Below, in pieces: positions 8,749 through 15,510 of a stretch of 64,000 nt of DNA. Location: NCBI RefSeq assembly GCF_047971185.1, contig NZ_JBKDZH010000056.1, positions 6,932 through 70,931 on the forward strand. The letters are read 5' to 3'. Position numbers and translations under genes: made by a program. Origin of the DNA: Kluyvera sp047971185. Lineage in GTDB: Bacteria; Pseudomonadota; Gammaproteobacteria; Enterobacterales; Enterobacteriaceae. The notes below the pieces were generated by a model that had not been told where the DNA came from, did no database searches, and worked only from the letters and a program-made list of their open reading frames with translations. How positions within the stretch are numbered: position 1 is the first letter of the stretch; every line of letters begins with the position of its first letter.

Positions 8749-9456
8749 TTACTGCGCGGCAGCGTACAGGAAGGCCTGCACCAGCGGCGCCGGACGCCCC
8801 GCCAGCGCGTTGCGCTCATGCTGGAACAGCGTCGCCACGAAGAACGGATGCGTCACCAGCTCCACCGCGCGAATATCGCCATTGTCATCCCAGCCGGTCA
8901 CCCGCAGCGGCTGAGTTTCCAGCTCGGCGGCGAAGTCGGCGGCAATTCCGTAGTTGCAGTGGTACCCTTCCTCAATGCTGTCGCGCCCGTAAGCCCGGGC
9001 AATCAGGGTATTAGCGCGCAGTTCGATGGTGTCGCTTTTTTCCACCAGCGAGCAGGTCAGCGGTGCGATAACCATTCGCCCTTCGCTGTCGGTCTCGGCA
9101 TGCGCCGCATCTTCCCAGCCCATCACATTACGCGCGTATTCCAGAATCGCATGCTGGAAGCCGCCGCAGGTGCCGAGAAACGGCAGGCTGTTTTCACGCG
9201 CGTAGCGGACCGCGGTCAACGCGCCTTCGGTGTGCTGGTACGGGCTGGCAGGCACCAGCCAGATCGCGTCAAAATCAGCGAGATCGTCGGCACTTTTCAC
9301 ATCTTTTGTCGCCAGCCAGCGGTATTCAACCGGGAGTTCCATGACCGCTGCAGCATCATCAATCGCCAGCGGAATGGCCTGATGCGCGATAACGTCGGCG
9401 TTGTAGTCGCCAACCAGTGCAATACGAAGAGTGGGGGTTACGGTGGAGTTTTCCAT
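8749..9456 (-). CDS. CTP-synthase-C-terminal-like (class I glutamine amidotransferase fold) protein
   Basis: Stand-alone 235-residue protein resembling the glutaminase half of CTP synthase. A nucleophile-elbow motif GTCGGFQH (Cys near residue 104) and the C-terminal signature THPFFVATLFQHER align with PyrG, but the catalytic His of the PyrG FHPEF motif is replaced by Gln (FQHER), so classical glutaminase activity is doubtful. I believe it belongs to the group described as CTP synthase C-terminal-related proteins, some of which are selenoproteins; here the nucleophile codon is an ordinary TGC. There is no synthetase domain. AAGGAC precedes the start by about six bases. It is divergent from yeaO; no partner enzyme is visible. 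Confidence 0.75.
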   Translation of the reverse strand: MENSTVTPTLRIALVGDYNADVIAHQAIPLAIDDAAAVMELPVEYRWLATKDVKSADDLADFDAIWLVPASPYQHTEGALTAVRYARENSLPFLGTCGGFQHAILEYARNVMGWEDAAHAETDSEGRMVIAPLTCSLVEKSDTIELRANTLIARAYGRDSIEEGYHCNYGIAADFAAELETQPLRVTGWDDNGDIRAVELVTHPFFVATLFQHERNALAGRPAPLVQAFLYAAAQ

Positions 9457-9596
9457 GATCGGTCCTTATGGGCTGGCGTTAACGTACGGCATAAGGAGCC
9501 TCAGACTAGCGATGTCGGCGCGCAATAGCAATACCCGGCTAGCGAACCTCACCAAAGTTTGTGGTATGGTCAAAAGAGGATAAAGGGAGGACGGAT

Positions 9597-9941
9597 ATGA
9601 TCCAGTGTAAACGCGTATACGAAGACGCCGCACCCGATGACGGCTACCGTGTTCTGGTTGATAGACTGTGGCCACGCGGCATCAAAAAGGAAGATCTCAT
9701 CTACGATGAGTGGTGTAAAACCCTTGCCCCCTCCGCCGAGCTGCGCAAGGCCTATCACGGCGAAGTGATCGATTTTGCCAGTTTCTGCCAGCACTATCGC
9801 GACGAGCTATCCCACCATCTTGAGGATGGCCGCCGTCTGGCGGGCATTGCGCAAAAACAGGGGGTCACGCTGGTTTACGCCGCCGCGAACACCACGCAAA
9901 ACCATGCGCGCGTGCTCGCCGACTGGCTGAAAAACCTGTAG
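9597..9941 (+). CDS. yeaO: YeaO, DUF488 family protein
   Basis: Small soluble protein of 114 residues that follows E. coli YeaO along its length (CKRVYEDAAPDDGYRVLVDR, LWPRGIKKED, ELRKAYHGEVIDFASF, TTQNHARVLADWLKNL). DUF488 proteins have no firmly assigned activity. The start at 9597 has an excellent Shine-Dalgarno sequence, AGGGAGG at 9584-9590; longer readings from 9561 would bypass it. A CGCGACG/CGTCGCG hairpin follows the stop. Confidence 0.9.
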   Translation: MIQCKRVYEDAAPDDGYRVLVDRLWPRGIKKEDLIYDEWCKTLAPSAELRKAYHGEVIDFASFCQHYRDELSHHLEDGRRLAGIAQKQGVTLVYAAANTTQNHARVLADWLKNL

Positions 9942-9952
9942 CAGCCCCGACC

Positions 9953-9979
9953 CGCGACGTCGAACGGCGTCGCGTTTAT
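9953..9979 (+). terminator. Hairpin terminator after yeaO
   Basis: CGCGACG (9953-9959) pairs with CGTCGCG (9968-9974), followed by TTTAT. It lies between yeaO and the convergent small gene that ends at 9976 and could serve both. Confidence 0.5.
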
Positions 9980-10281
9980 CCGACCAACGCTTCTCGTTCA
10001 CGCGCCGGCAGCACATCCGGTGTTAACGGCAGCAAATATTCAGAGCGGACAAAAGCAAAACCGTGTTGCCCCTCGCCGGCGCTGACTTCACCGGTCACCA
10101 GCCATAGCGCGCGCGGCGCGTCGGCGGACAGTTCGGTCATCACCCCGTTGACCGGGTTCAGGCAGCGCTCGCCTGGGTTAATCAGGGCAAAAAGCTCGAC
10201 GCTCTTGCCAATATTGGCTCGACCAGCCGTCGTACGGGCACCGATGATTATCGCGGTAGCGCCCGGTTTCAGCGAAAACAT
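9976..10281 (-). CDS. Hypothetical 101-residue protein
   Basis: I do not recognise this gene. The ATG at 10281 follows GAGAG by about five bases and gives a 101-residue protein; an ATG at 10314 is less likely because it has no such site. The first half is beta-strand-like and alanine/glycine rich (TAIIIGARTTAGRANIGKSV), with a conserved-looking NPGERCLNPVNG turn and two cysteines at most. There is no signal peptide or membrane helix. Codon use resembles its neighbours, so it looks like a real resident gene. It is convergent with yeaO and lies downstream of yoaF on the same strand (60-bp gap). Confidence 0.6.
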   Translation of the reverse strand: MFSLKPGATAIIIGARTTAGRANIGKSVELFALINPGERCLNPVNGVMTELSADAPRALWLVTGEVSAGEGQHGFAFVRSEYLLPLTPDVLPAREREALVG

Positions 10282-10341
10282 ACATCTCTCGTTAATCAGA
10301 ATAATCCTGGACACGAAGTGTACTGGATGTACGATTCGCTG

Positions 10342-10590
10342 TCATTTTTTCTGCGGATGATCGCGACGCCACAGCGCCCACTCTTCAATGGTTTCACCGT
10401 TTGGCAGCTTACACAGGCTGTATTGCCCCTGCGCATTAACCTGCGGAATACTTTCACCGCCCTGCTGCTGACAATAGACGGCAGCAGGATTGGCCATACC
10501 CACCTGCGGCGGTTTTGGCGCGTCAGGTTCAGCCTGCTTCGCACAGCCAGCAAGGAGCAGAGGCAACAGTAAAAGATAGCGGAATGACAT
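10342..10590 (-). CDS. yoaF: YoaF outer-membrane lipoprotein
   Basis: An 82-residue lipoprotein: signal peptide MSFRYLLLLPLLLAGC with a good lipobox (LLAG-C, Cys16). The body matches E. coli YoaF (APKPPQVGMANPAAVYCQQQ, CKLPNGETIEEWALWRRDHP). This DUF333-type haemolysin-inhibitor-like domain has two cysteines that may form a disulfide. Its function is not established. GGAGAACAC precedes the start. It keeps the E. coli position between yeaO and dgcP. Confidence 0.9.
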   Translation of the reverse strand: MSFRYLLLLPLLLAGCAKQAEPDAPKPPQVGMANPAAVYCQQQGGESIPQVNAQGQYSLCKLPNGETIEEWALWRRDHPQKK

Positions 10591-10679
10591 GTGTTCTCCT
10601 TAGTTTTACGCTGGAGTTTAGCTTTAAACTCCATAATTTCTTCATTTTAACTACACTTTTGATACGTAAAGTACGTCTC

Positions 10680-10759
10680 GTTCTCAACTGACCAGAGAAC
10701 AGAACATTCCATAATCAATGAGTTACTTTGCCCCATCTCCCCCGATGGGGCCTTTTTTT
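10680..10759 (+). ncRNA. Candidate small RNA or leader ending in an orphan strong terminator
   Basis: No + strand gene lies upstream, yet a textbook terminator stands at 10730-10759. A second hairpin, GTTCTC/GAGAAC (about 10680-10699), is followed by about 30 unpaired bases and then the terminator, the shape of a Hfq-type small RNA or of a prematurely terminated dgcP leader. The 5' end is not defined and no promoter stands out clearly. The hairpin could instead be a remnant terminator of a lost gene on the other strand. Confidence 0.3.
10730..10759 (+). terminator. Strong intrinsic terminator
   Basis: GCCCCAT (10730-10736) pairs with ATGGGGC (10745-10751), followed by C and seven T. The T-run exists only for + strand transcription, but no + strand gene precedes it. 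Confidence 0.75.
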
Positions 10760-10767
10760 ACCTGCAA

Positions 10768-10830
10768 TTAGAAGCGCATACCCCAGATACGTCCGCTTTT
10801 GGTAACGGAGATCTTACGTTCCGGATACAT
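10768..10830 (-). pseudogene. Possible C-terminal relic of an outer-membrane (TonB-dependent-receptor-like) gene
   Basis: Read on the minus strand, about 20 codons ending in TAA near 10768 encode MYPERKISVTKSGRIWGMRF, which looks like the last two strands of a TonB-dependent receptor, including the terminal aromatic residue. A stop codon lies a few codons upstream and nothing more of a receptor is visible. It occupies the dgcP upstream region. The reading is short, so chance is possible. Confidence 0.25.
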
Positions 10831-10914
10831 AATGTATAAAATTTAGTAGGTCCAATTTCGTTTTGGGATCATACACTATGAGTTCATTTGCCAATCCAGG
10901 GGACCGCCGTTTTC

Positions 10915-11934
10915 ATGTCAGATCTTATTCTTGCCAGGGTGTCACAAACGCTTGCCACGGAACAGTCGCTAGAAAGCCTTGTTCGTCAACTGCTTGAGAT
11001 GCTTGGGTTGGTCACCAGTATGGAATCGACCTATCTGACGAAAATTGATACCCAGGCCGACCTGCAGCACATTATCTACTCCCGTAACAGCGGCGATATG
11101 ACTATCCCCGAAAATTTCTCGGTGCCATGGGGCGACAGCCTGTGCAAACGCGCCATGGATGATAACTGCTTTTACAGCGATAACGTCGCGGAGCGCTGGG
11201 CCGACTGCGAGGCGGCAAAGGCGCTGGGGATCACCACCTTCCTGAGCACGCCGATTCACCTGACGGATGGTTCGCTGTACGGCACGCTGTGCGCTACCAG
11301 CACGCAGCAAAAATCGCTGAGCTTTAACAGCGAGCATGTTTTGCAGCTGTTTGCCAGCATCATTGCCCGCTATATCGAAAAAGAATCGTTGGTCGCCCAG
11401 TTACAAGAGGCCAACGCGGCGCTGATTTATCACTCCTACACCGACGCACTCACCGGGTTGCCAAACCGCCGCGCGGTGTTTGAAAATCTCGACACGCTGT
11501 TTTCCCTGGCCCGGCACCTCAACCATTCGGTGATTCTGGCGTTTATTGACCTCGATCACTTCAAGAAGATCAACGACAGCTACGGCCATCAGGCGGGCGA
11601 TGAGTTCTTACAGCAGGTTGCCCAGCGCCTGAAATCAGGCATCTCGGCCGATGACCAGCTTGGGCGATTGGGCGGGGACGAGTTTATGGTCGCCACCCTT
11701 GAGCGCTCAACGGCGCAGCTCGCGCAGTTTACCGAGACGCTGCGTCAGCTGCTGGTCGGCGATTATCTGCTGGGTGACGTATTGATTCACTACCCGGGTG
11801 CCAGTATCGGCGCGGTGAGCGTTGATCCGGCAATAATGGATCCGGATAGCGCGCTGCGCTCCGCCGATAGCGCGATGTATCAGGACAAAAAATTTCGCCA
11901 TCGCCCGGAAATTAGCGCCCAGCGGGTAAACTAA
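10915..11934 (+). CDS. dgcP: Diguanylate cyclase DgcP (YeaP), GAF-GGDEF
   Basis: Soluble 339-residue c-di-GMP synthase. An N-terminal GAF domain (about 15-150; ESTYLTKIDTQADLQHI, GITTFLSTPIHLTDGS) is followed by a GGDEF domain (about 175-330) with intact LGGDEFM. There is no RxxD I-site before the motif (the position reads Ile-Ser-Ala-Asp), so feedback inhibition may be missing. It matches E. coli YeaP throughout, including YTDALTGLPNRRAVFENLDT. The ATG at 10915 gives the family's MSDLI start; the upstream in-frame reading from 10888 is not conserved. yoaK-yoaJ follow 46 bp downstream. Confidence 0.92.
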   Translation: MSDLILARVSQTLATEQSLESLVRQLLEMLGLVTSMESTYLTKIDTQADLQHIIYSRNSGDMTIPENFSVPWGDSLCKRAMDDNCFYSDNVAERWADCEAAKALGITTFLSTPIHLTDGSLYGTLCATSTQQKSLSFNSEHVLQLFASIIARYIEKESLVAQLQEANAALIYHSYTDALTGLPNRRAVFENLDTLFSLARHLNHSVILAFIDLDHFKKINDSYGHQAGDEFLQQVAQRLKSGISADDQLGRLGGDEFMVATLERSTAQLAQFTETLRQLLVGDYLLGDVLIHYPGASIGAVSVDPAIMDPDSALRSADSAMYQDKKFRHRPEISAQRVN

Positions 11935-11980
11935 TTACAGTATCATACGCGCTGTCTATAACAGGAATCAGGATATCACC

Positions 11981-12085
11981 ATGAGATTGGGTATTGCCTT
12001 CCCCATCGTTATCTTTTTTATTGCCGTGATCTTTCTGGGCTGGTTTTTTATTGGCGGCTATGCGCTGCCGGGAGGAGCACAATGA
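11981..12085 (+). CDS. yoaK: YoaK, tiny membrane protein
   Basis: A 34-residue single-helix membrane protein. Its sequence (MRLGIAFPIVIFFIAVIFLG, then WFFIGGYALPGGAQ) follows E. coli YoaK, which is 32 residues. An AGGAATCAGG stretch lies upstream as ribosome-binding site. Its stop overlaps the yoaJ start (ATGA), implying translational coupling. Function unknown; E. coli YoaK is a verified small inner-membrane protein. Confidence 0.85.
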   Translation: MRLGIAFPIVIFFIAVIFLGWFFIGGYALPGGAQ

Positions 12086-12156
12086 GAAAGACCACCATCA
12101 TCATGCTAATCATTGCCATCGTCACCGTTGCGGGCGTCCAGCTCGGCTGGTGGTGA
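12082..12156 (+). CDS. yoaJ: YoaJ, tiny membrane protein
   Basis: A 24-residue membrane peptide, MRKTTIIMLIIAIVTVAGVQ then LGWW, very close to E. coli YoaJ (also 24 residues and ending LGWW). GGAGGAG (12071-12077) inside yoaK is a strong Shine-Dalgarno sequence, and the start overlaps the yoaK stop. Function unknown. Confidence 0.85.
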   Translation: MRKTTIIMLIIAIVTVAGVQLGWW

Positions 12157-12162
12157 GCCAAA

Positions 12163-12194
12163 GATAAGCTGGCGTGCGGCTGGCTTATCGCCTT
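12163..12194. terminator. Weak hairpin between yoaJ and convergent cyclase gene
   Basis: GATAAGC (12163-12169) pairs with GCTTATC (12183-12189), followed by GCCTTTCCCC. It overlaps the last codons of the minus-strand cyclase gene. T-tract is poor. Confidence 0.35.
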
Positions 12195-13666
12195 TCCCCT
12201 TTCCGTTTTTTCATTCGATACATCTCGGCATCCGCCTGCTGAATAGCCGCATCCAGCGTCTCCACACAGGTCGCCACGCCCCACGATACCGATAACGGCA
12301 CCGACTGCCCCTGCGGGCTAAACGGATAGACGGCGATACTGGCGGCAATGCGTTCCGCCACCATATGGGCATGCGCAATGTCGGTGCGGCTGAGCAGCAC
12401 CACAAACTCGTCGCCGCCGCTGCGGATAACCCAGTCGCTGTTAGCGCGCACGTGATTGAGCATGCAGTCGGCGATGGCCTGAAGCGCGCGGTCTCCCGCC
12501 TGATGGCCATAGCTGTCGTTGATTGACTTGAACCTGTTGCAGTCGAAGAGAATCACCGTCATAAACGGCAGCGAACGCTGTTGAATCAGGGTAAAAATAT
12601 GACGCGTGAAGCAGCCGGTCAACGGATCGCGGTAGAAACGCAGGTCGGCACGATTAAGATGATAGCGAATCAGCAAAAACAGCAGAATAAGCAGCACCGG
12701 TACCAGCGCCAGCACGCCCAGCGCATGGCGGTCCTGGGAGATAAACAGCCAGACGGGCAAGGCGAATTTTATCTCATAGCGTGACGATACCGGATGGGAA
12801 CGTGACCCCTCCAGCCAGCGACAATGGCCTAAGATACACAGCATTTCGCCGTCCTGTCGGCTCTGGTAGCCCAGAATCAACCCTTCCGGCACCCGCCCAT
12901 CAAAGGCCGCCCGCAGCATATGCTGTAGCTCCGGGCGCGAGAGATCGTAGGCCAGATAGCCAATAATATGATTGCTCGGCTCGCCTTCAGAGAGATCGTA
13001 AATGTAGCTCACTACGCTGTAGGCTTTGTCACCGGTGATTTTATCGGTGTAGAAATGGGTCGAGCTGAGCGATTTCTTGCGTATGCTTTTTTGCAGCACC
13101 CGGTCATAAAACATGTCGGGTTCATTAAAGAACTGCTGAGGATTACGCGCCATCTGTGACGTAGAGAAGCTAAACGGTAGCGAGTCGGCCGGATTAAACC
13201 AGTAGAACCAGCGGCCATCGCTGGCAATGATATAACGGTGAATATCATGCTGTTCCGGATTCAGCGCGTGCACCTTCGCGCGGATATACTCAGCGGCGAT
13301 GTAGATACAGCGGGCGCTGTTGTCGGGTACTTGCGTAACCAGCGCGCCGCGATCGGTATTTAACGCTTCAGCATTCGCGTTAATCCCCCACGCATCCTCT
13401 CGTGGGCGAAAAACATCGGTATCACCGCACAGCGCATGACGGATGACCTGCTGATAACGTACGCCGGTGGCTTCCGCCATCAGTTCGTTATCGTTAAATA
13501 GGGTGACCATCTGGCTTTGCAAGGCGCTCACGCCTTCATTCACCTGCGATATGGCTCGTTGGTAGAGAAAAAAGAGGGCAATACAAATCAGCACGCAGGT
13601 AACCGCCGCCGACGCCAGCAGCGACTGCTTTTTTCGCAAACTATCCTGAATAATTCTCACTGACAC
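12185..13666 (-). CDS. Membrane diguanylate cyclase, periplasmic sensor plus GGDEF
   Basis: A 493-residue protein with a membrane helix (about 16-35), a large periplasmic region (about 36-325), a second helix (about 328-347) and a GGDEF domain (about 360-490). The active motif SGGDEF is complete, and FKSINDSYGHQAGDRAL is typical, so it should make c-di-GMP; the I-site position reads Ala-Asn-Ser-Asp, so it lacks the RxxD inhibitory site. The periplasmic part has pairs of cysteines (ALCGDTD, SARCIY, ILGHCRW) that could form disulfides. I cannot match it to a named E. coli cyclase; YeaI has a degenerate motif and differs. Convergent with yoaK-yoaJ. Confidence 0.85.
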   Translation of the reverse strand: MSVRIIQDSLRKKQSLLASAAVTCVLICIALFFLYQRAISQVNEGVSALQSQMVTLFNDNELMAEATGVRYQQVIRHALCGDTDVFRPREDAWGINANAEALNTDRGALVTQVPDNSARCIYIAAEYIRAKVHALNPEQHDIHRYIIASDGRWFYWFNPADSLPFSFSTSQMARNPQQFFNEPDMFYDRVLQKSIRKKSLSSTHFYTDKITGDKAYSVVSYIYDLSEGEPSNHIIGYLAYDLSRPELQHMLRAAFDGRVPEGLILGYQSRQDGEMLCILGHCRWLEGSRSHPVSSRYEIKFALPVWLFISQDRHALGVLALVPVLLILLFLLIRYHLNRADLRFYRDPLTGCFTRHIFTLIQQRSLPFMTVILFDCNRFKSINDSYGHQAGDRALQAIADCMLNHVRANSDWVIRSGGDEFVVLLSRTDIAHAHMVAERIAASIAVYPFSPQGQSVPLSVSWGVATCVETLDAAIQQADAEMYRMKKRKGERR

Positions 13667-13855
13667 TCCGTACTGATGGGTTAATTCCCTGAAACGCCAC
13701 CCACGCAGTCAACCTAAGCGTCACGGTACGTCTTCATTACATATGTGGATCAGTATGGATGAGATCTTCCGCAAGCGTGAATTTTGATCGTGTCAGGTCC
13801 TTGCCGGAAAGACAATAAGAAATGAGCGTGCAGGCGCAATGCCCGCACAAAAGGA

Positions 13856-14116
13856 TTAACGCTGGTTATCTGAGCCTAAGAAGAAAAAACCCAGCGGGAT
13901 AGCGAACAGCAGCGTGAAAATGCAGCTGTAAACAAACACCATCGCCCCTTGCAGTACAAACATGCTGGTCGTCCAATCGGCATAAGGCAAATTGTACTCA
14001 CGCACTACACCGCCAAAAGTGGCGCGACCGACCACCACCGCGGCAATCATAAACACCACAAAAGCGGACAGCAGGAACTTTTTGCCGTTTGGCGTCCGCA
14101 GTTTCTCCAGAATCAT
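13856..14116 (-). CDS. ynaJ: YnaJ, DUF2534 inner-membrane protein
   Basis: An 86-residue protein with two membrane helices (about 14-34 and 51-78). It aligns with E. coli YnaJ as I recall it: NGKKFLLSAFVVFMIAAVVV, RATFGGVVREYNLPYADWTT, SMFVLQGAMVFVYS, IPLGFFFLG. Function unknown. In E. coli ynaJ lies elsewhere (near the uspE/fnr region), so its place here is a difference in gene order. GGATGCG precedes the start. It is divergent from the yeaR operon. Confidence 0.8.
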   Translation of the reverse strand: MILEKLRTPNGKKFLLSAFVVFMIAAVVVGRATFGGVVREYNLPYADWTTSMFVLQGAMVFVYSCIFTLLFAIPLGFFFLGSDNQR

Positions 14117-14249
14117 CGCATCCTCCCGACGCTGACTTCACGATATTTCGCTGTATTTGTAACATTAATGAAGCATGAAATGAATATTTATTGTTGCAAC
14201 ATTTAGACAATAACCTGGGAGAAAAGCACAAACATTTAACCTTTAACGA

Positions 14250-14272
14250 AAGATGCATTTAAAATGCATTTT
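14250..14272 (+). promoter_or_regulatory. NsrR operator upstream of yeaR
   Basis: AAGATGCATTT-A-AAATGCATTTT is a near-perfect 11-1-11 inverted repeat matching the NsrR consensus. NsrR is the nitric-oxide-sensing repressor, and E. coli yeaR-yoaG is a known NsrR (and NarL) target. The site is 58 bp before the first yeaR start. Confidence 0.85.
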
Positions 14273-14329
14273 ATGGTGAACAGCGCTCTGGATTTGTGAT
14301 TTAATACATTCAACGTATAGGGGGAAAAC

Positions 14330-14656
14330 ATGCAACGCATTCCGCACACTTGTATTCATACCCGTTCCACTCCGTTCTGGAACAAAGACACGGCGCCCGC
14401 CGGTATTTTTCAGCGCCATCTTGATAAGGGCACGCGCCCGGGGGTATATCCACGTCTGTCCGTGCATCAGGGCGCGGTGCGCTATCTTGGTTTTGCCAGC
14501 GAAACGTCGCCGGAGCCGGAGAGCGAGCTGATCATCAACGCCGGCCATTTTGGCGTGTTCCCGCCGGAGAAGTGGCATTACATCGAAACGATGACCGACG
14601 ATACCGTCTTTAACATCGACTTCTTTGTCGAAGCTGATGTGCTGAAATCCCTATAG
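14330..14656 (+). CDS. yeaR: YeaR, DUF1971 cupin, nitrate/NO-induced
   Basis: Cupin-like protein of 108 residues, closest of the two copies to E. coli YeaR (HTRSTPFWNKDTAPAGIF, HLDKGTRPGVYPRLSV, PPEKWHYIE). The fold is related to the TehB N-terminal (tellurite resistance) domain; molecular activity is not established. It heads a three-gene operon (yeaR, second yeaR-like gene, yoaG) behind an NsrR operator, so induction by nitric oxide is expected. The Shine-Dalgarno GGGGGAAA lies about 6 bases upstream. It is about 10 residues shorter at the C-terminus than its E. coli counterpart. Confidence 0.88.
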   Translation: MQRIPHTCIHTRSTPFWNKDTAPAGIFQRHLDKGTRPGVYPRLSVHQGAVRYLGFASETSPEPESELIINAGHFGVFPPEKWHYIETMTDDTVFNIDFFVEADVLKSL

Positions 14657-14687
14657 AGCCCTATGGTGATGTAGTAAGGAGCCATCT

Positions 14688-15041
14688 ATGTTACGCATTC
14701 CCGAGAATTTTGTTCATTCGCGTTCGACCCCGTTCTGGAATAAAGACACCGCGCCGAAAGCCCTGTTCACCCATCACAACACCAAAGCCCACGTCTACGG
14801 TCGTTTGTCCGTGATGCAGGGTGCGGTGCGCTATTTCGGCTTCCCTGACGCCGACGCCACCGAGCCAGACCTTGAGGTGGTGATTGAAGCGGGTTCCTTC
14901 GGCATTTCACCACCGCAGAAGTGGCATCGTATCGAGCTACTGACTGACGACACTTATTTTAATATCGACTTCTTTGCCGATCCTGATGCCCAGCTTGAAG
15001 GTACCGGTCTGGGCAAAGTGGTTAATTCGCATAAGAGGTAA
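14688..15041 (+). CDS. Second YeaR-like DUF1971 protein (tandem paralogue)
   Basis: A 117-residue paralogue of the preceding yeaR, sharing RSTPFWNKDTAP, YGRLSVMQGAVRYFGF, and TDDTYFNIDFFADPD; by eye roughly half of residues are identical between the copies. It keeps the longer C-terminal tail seen in E. coli YeaR. AAGGAGCC lies 6 bases before the start, and yoaG follows after 5 bp, so it is in the same NsrR-controlled operon. The divergence indicates an old duplication or separate acquisition rather than a recent copy. Function unknown. Confidence 0.85.
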   Translation: MLRIPENFVHSRSTPFWNKDTAPKALFTHHNTKAHVYGRLSVMQGAVRYFGFPDADATEPDLEVVIEAGSFGISPPQKWHRIELLTDDTYFNIDFFADPDAQLEGTGLGKVVNSHKR

Positions 15042-15046
15042 CAATC

Positions 15047-15229
15047 ATGGGCAAGGCAACCTATACGGTGACCGTCACCAACAATAGCAACGGTATTTCT
15101 GTCGATTATGAAACTGAGACGCCGATGGCGCTGTTGGTCCCAGATGTTGCCGCTGACGTGGTCAAAGATCTGATCAACACCGTTCGCGCGTACGATACCG
15201 AAAACGAGCACGACGTTTGCGGCTGGTAG
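15047..15229 (+). CDS. yoaG: YoaG small protein
   Basis: A 60-residue protein almost identical to E. coli YoaG (MGKATYTVTVTNNSNG, VDYETETPMALLVPD, YDTENEHDVCGW). E. coli YoaG is a small dimeric protein whose gene is co-transcribed with yeaR under NarL/NsrR control; its function is unknown. AAGAGGTAAC precedes the start and a strong terminator follows. Confidence 0.93.
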   Translation: MGKATYTVTVTNNSNGISVDYETETPMALLVPDVAADVVKDLINTVRAYDTENEHDVCGW

Positions 15230-15243
15230 CGCCGTCTGAATGA

Positions 15244-15273
15244 AAAAGGGAGCCGGTTCAGGCTCCCTTTTAT
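15244..15273 (+). terminator. Terminator of the yeaR-yoaG operon
   Basis: AAAGGGAGCC (15245-15254) and GGCTCCCTTT (15261-15270) form a 10-bp stem ending in a T-tract. Confidence 0.85.
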
Positions 15274-15382
15274 CGTTCTCAACCGAATGCATCAGGCAAG
15301 AGCGCGGATTCATACTTTTGTTTTAGCGCCCTTTTCTCCCGTTTTGCCATGTTTAAAACAGTCATCACGAGAGGATCATGTC

Positions 15383-15475
15383 ATGGCCTGGCGCCCTTTT
15401 CTGTTTCTGATAACCAACCCTATGCTGCCGCACCGTTCACCGAAACGCGGAAAACTGCGGCTGGTCGGCAAGTAA
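15383..15475 (+). CDS. Candidate 30-residue small protein
   Basis: I do not recognise it. ATG at 15383 follows GAGAGG by eight bases, an ideal distance, and encodes MAWRPFLFLITNPMLP followed by a basic tail (HRSPKRGKLRLVGK). The hydrophobic start and basic end resemble small membrane-associated peptides. It lies alone between yoaG and the convergent carbonic anhydrase gene. Only the ribosome-binding site and composition support it. Confidence 0.35.
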   Translation: MAWRPFLFLITNPMLPHRSPKRGKLRLVGK

Positions 15476-15510
15476 CGCCTGGCGCCGCAGAACGCGGCGC
15501 TTGTCATCGG

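Noticed and set aside
8749..9456. Selenoprotein reading of the amidotransferase-like gene
   Set aside because: The nucleophile codon is TGC and the frame has no internal TGA.
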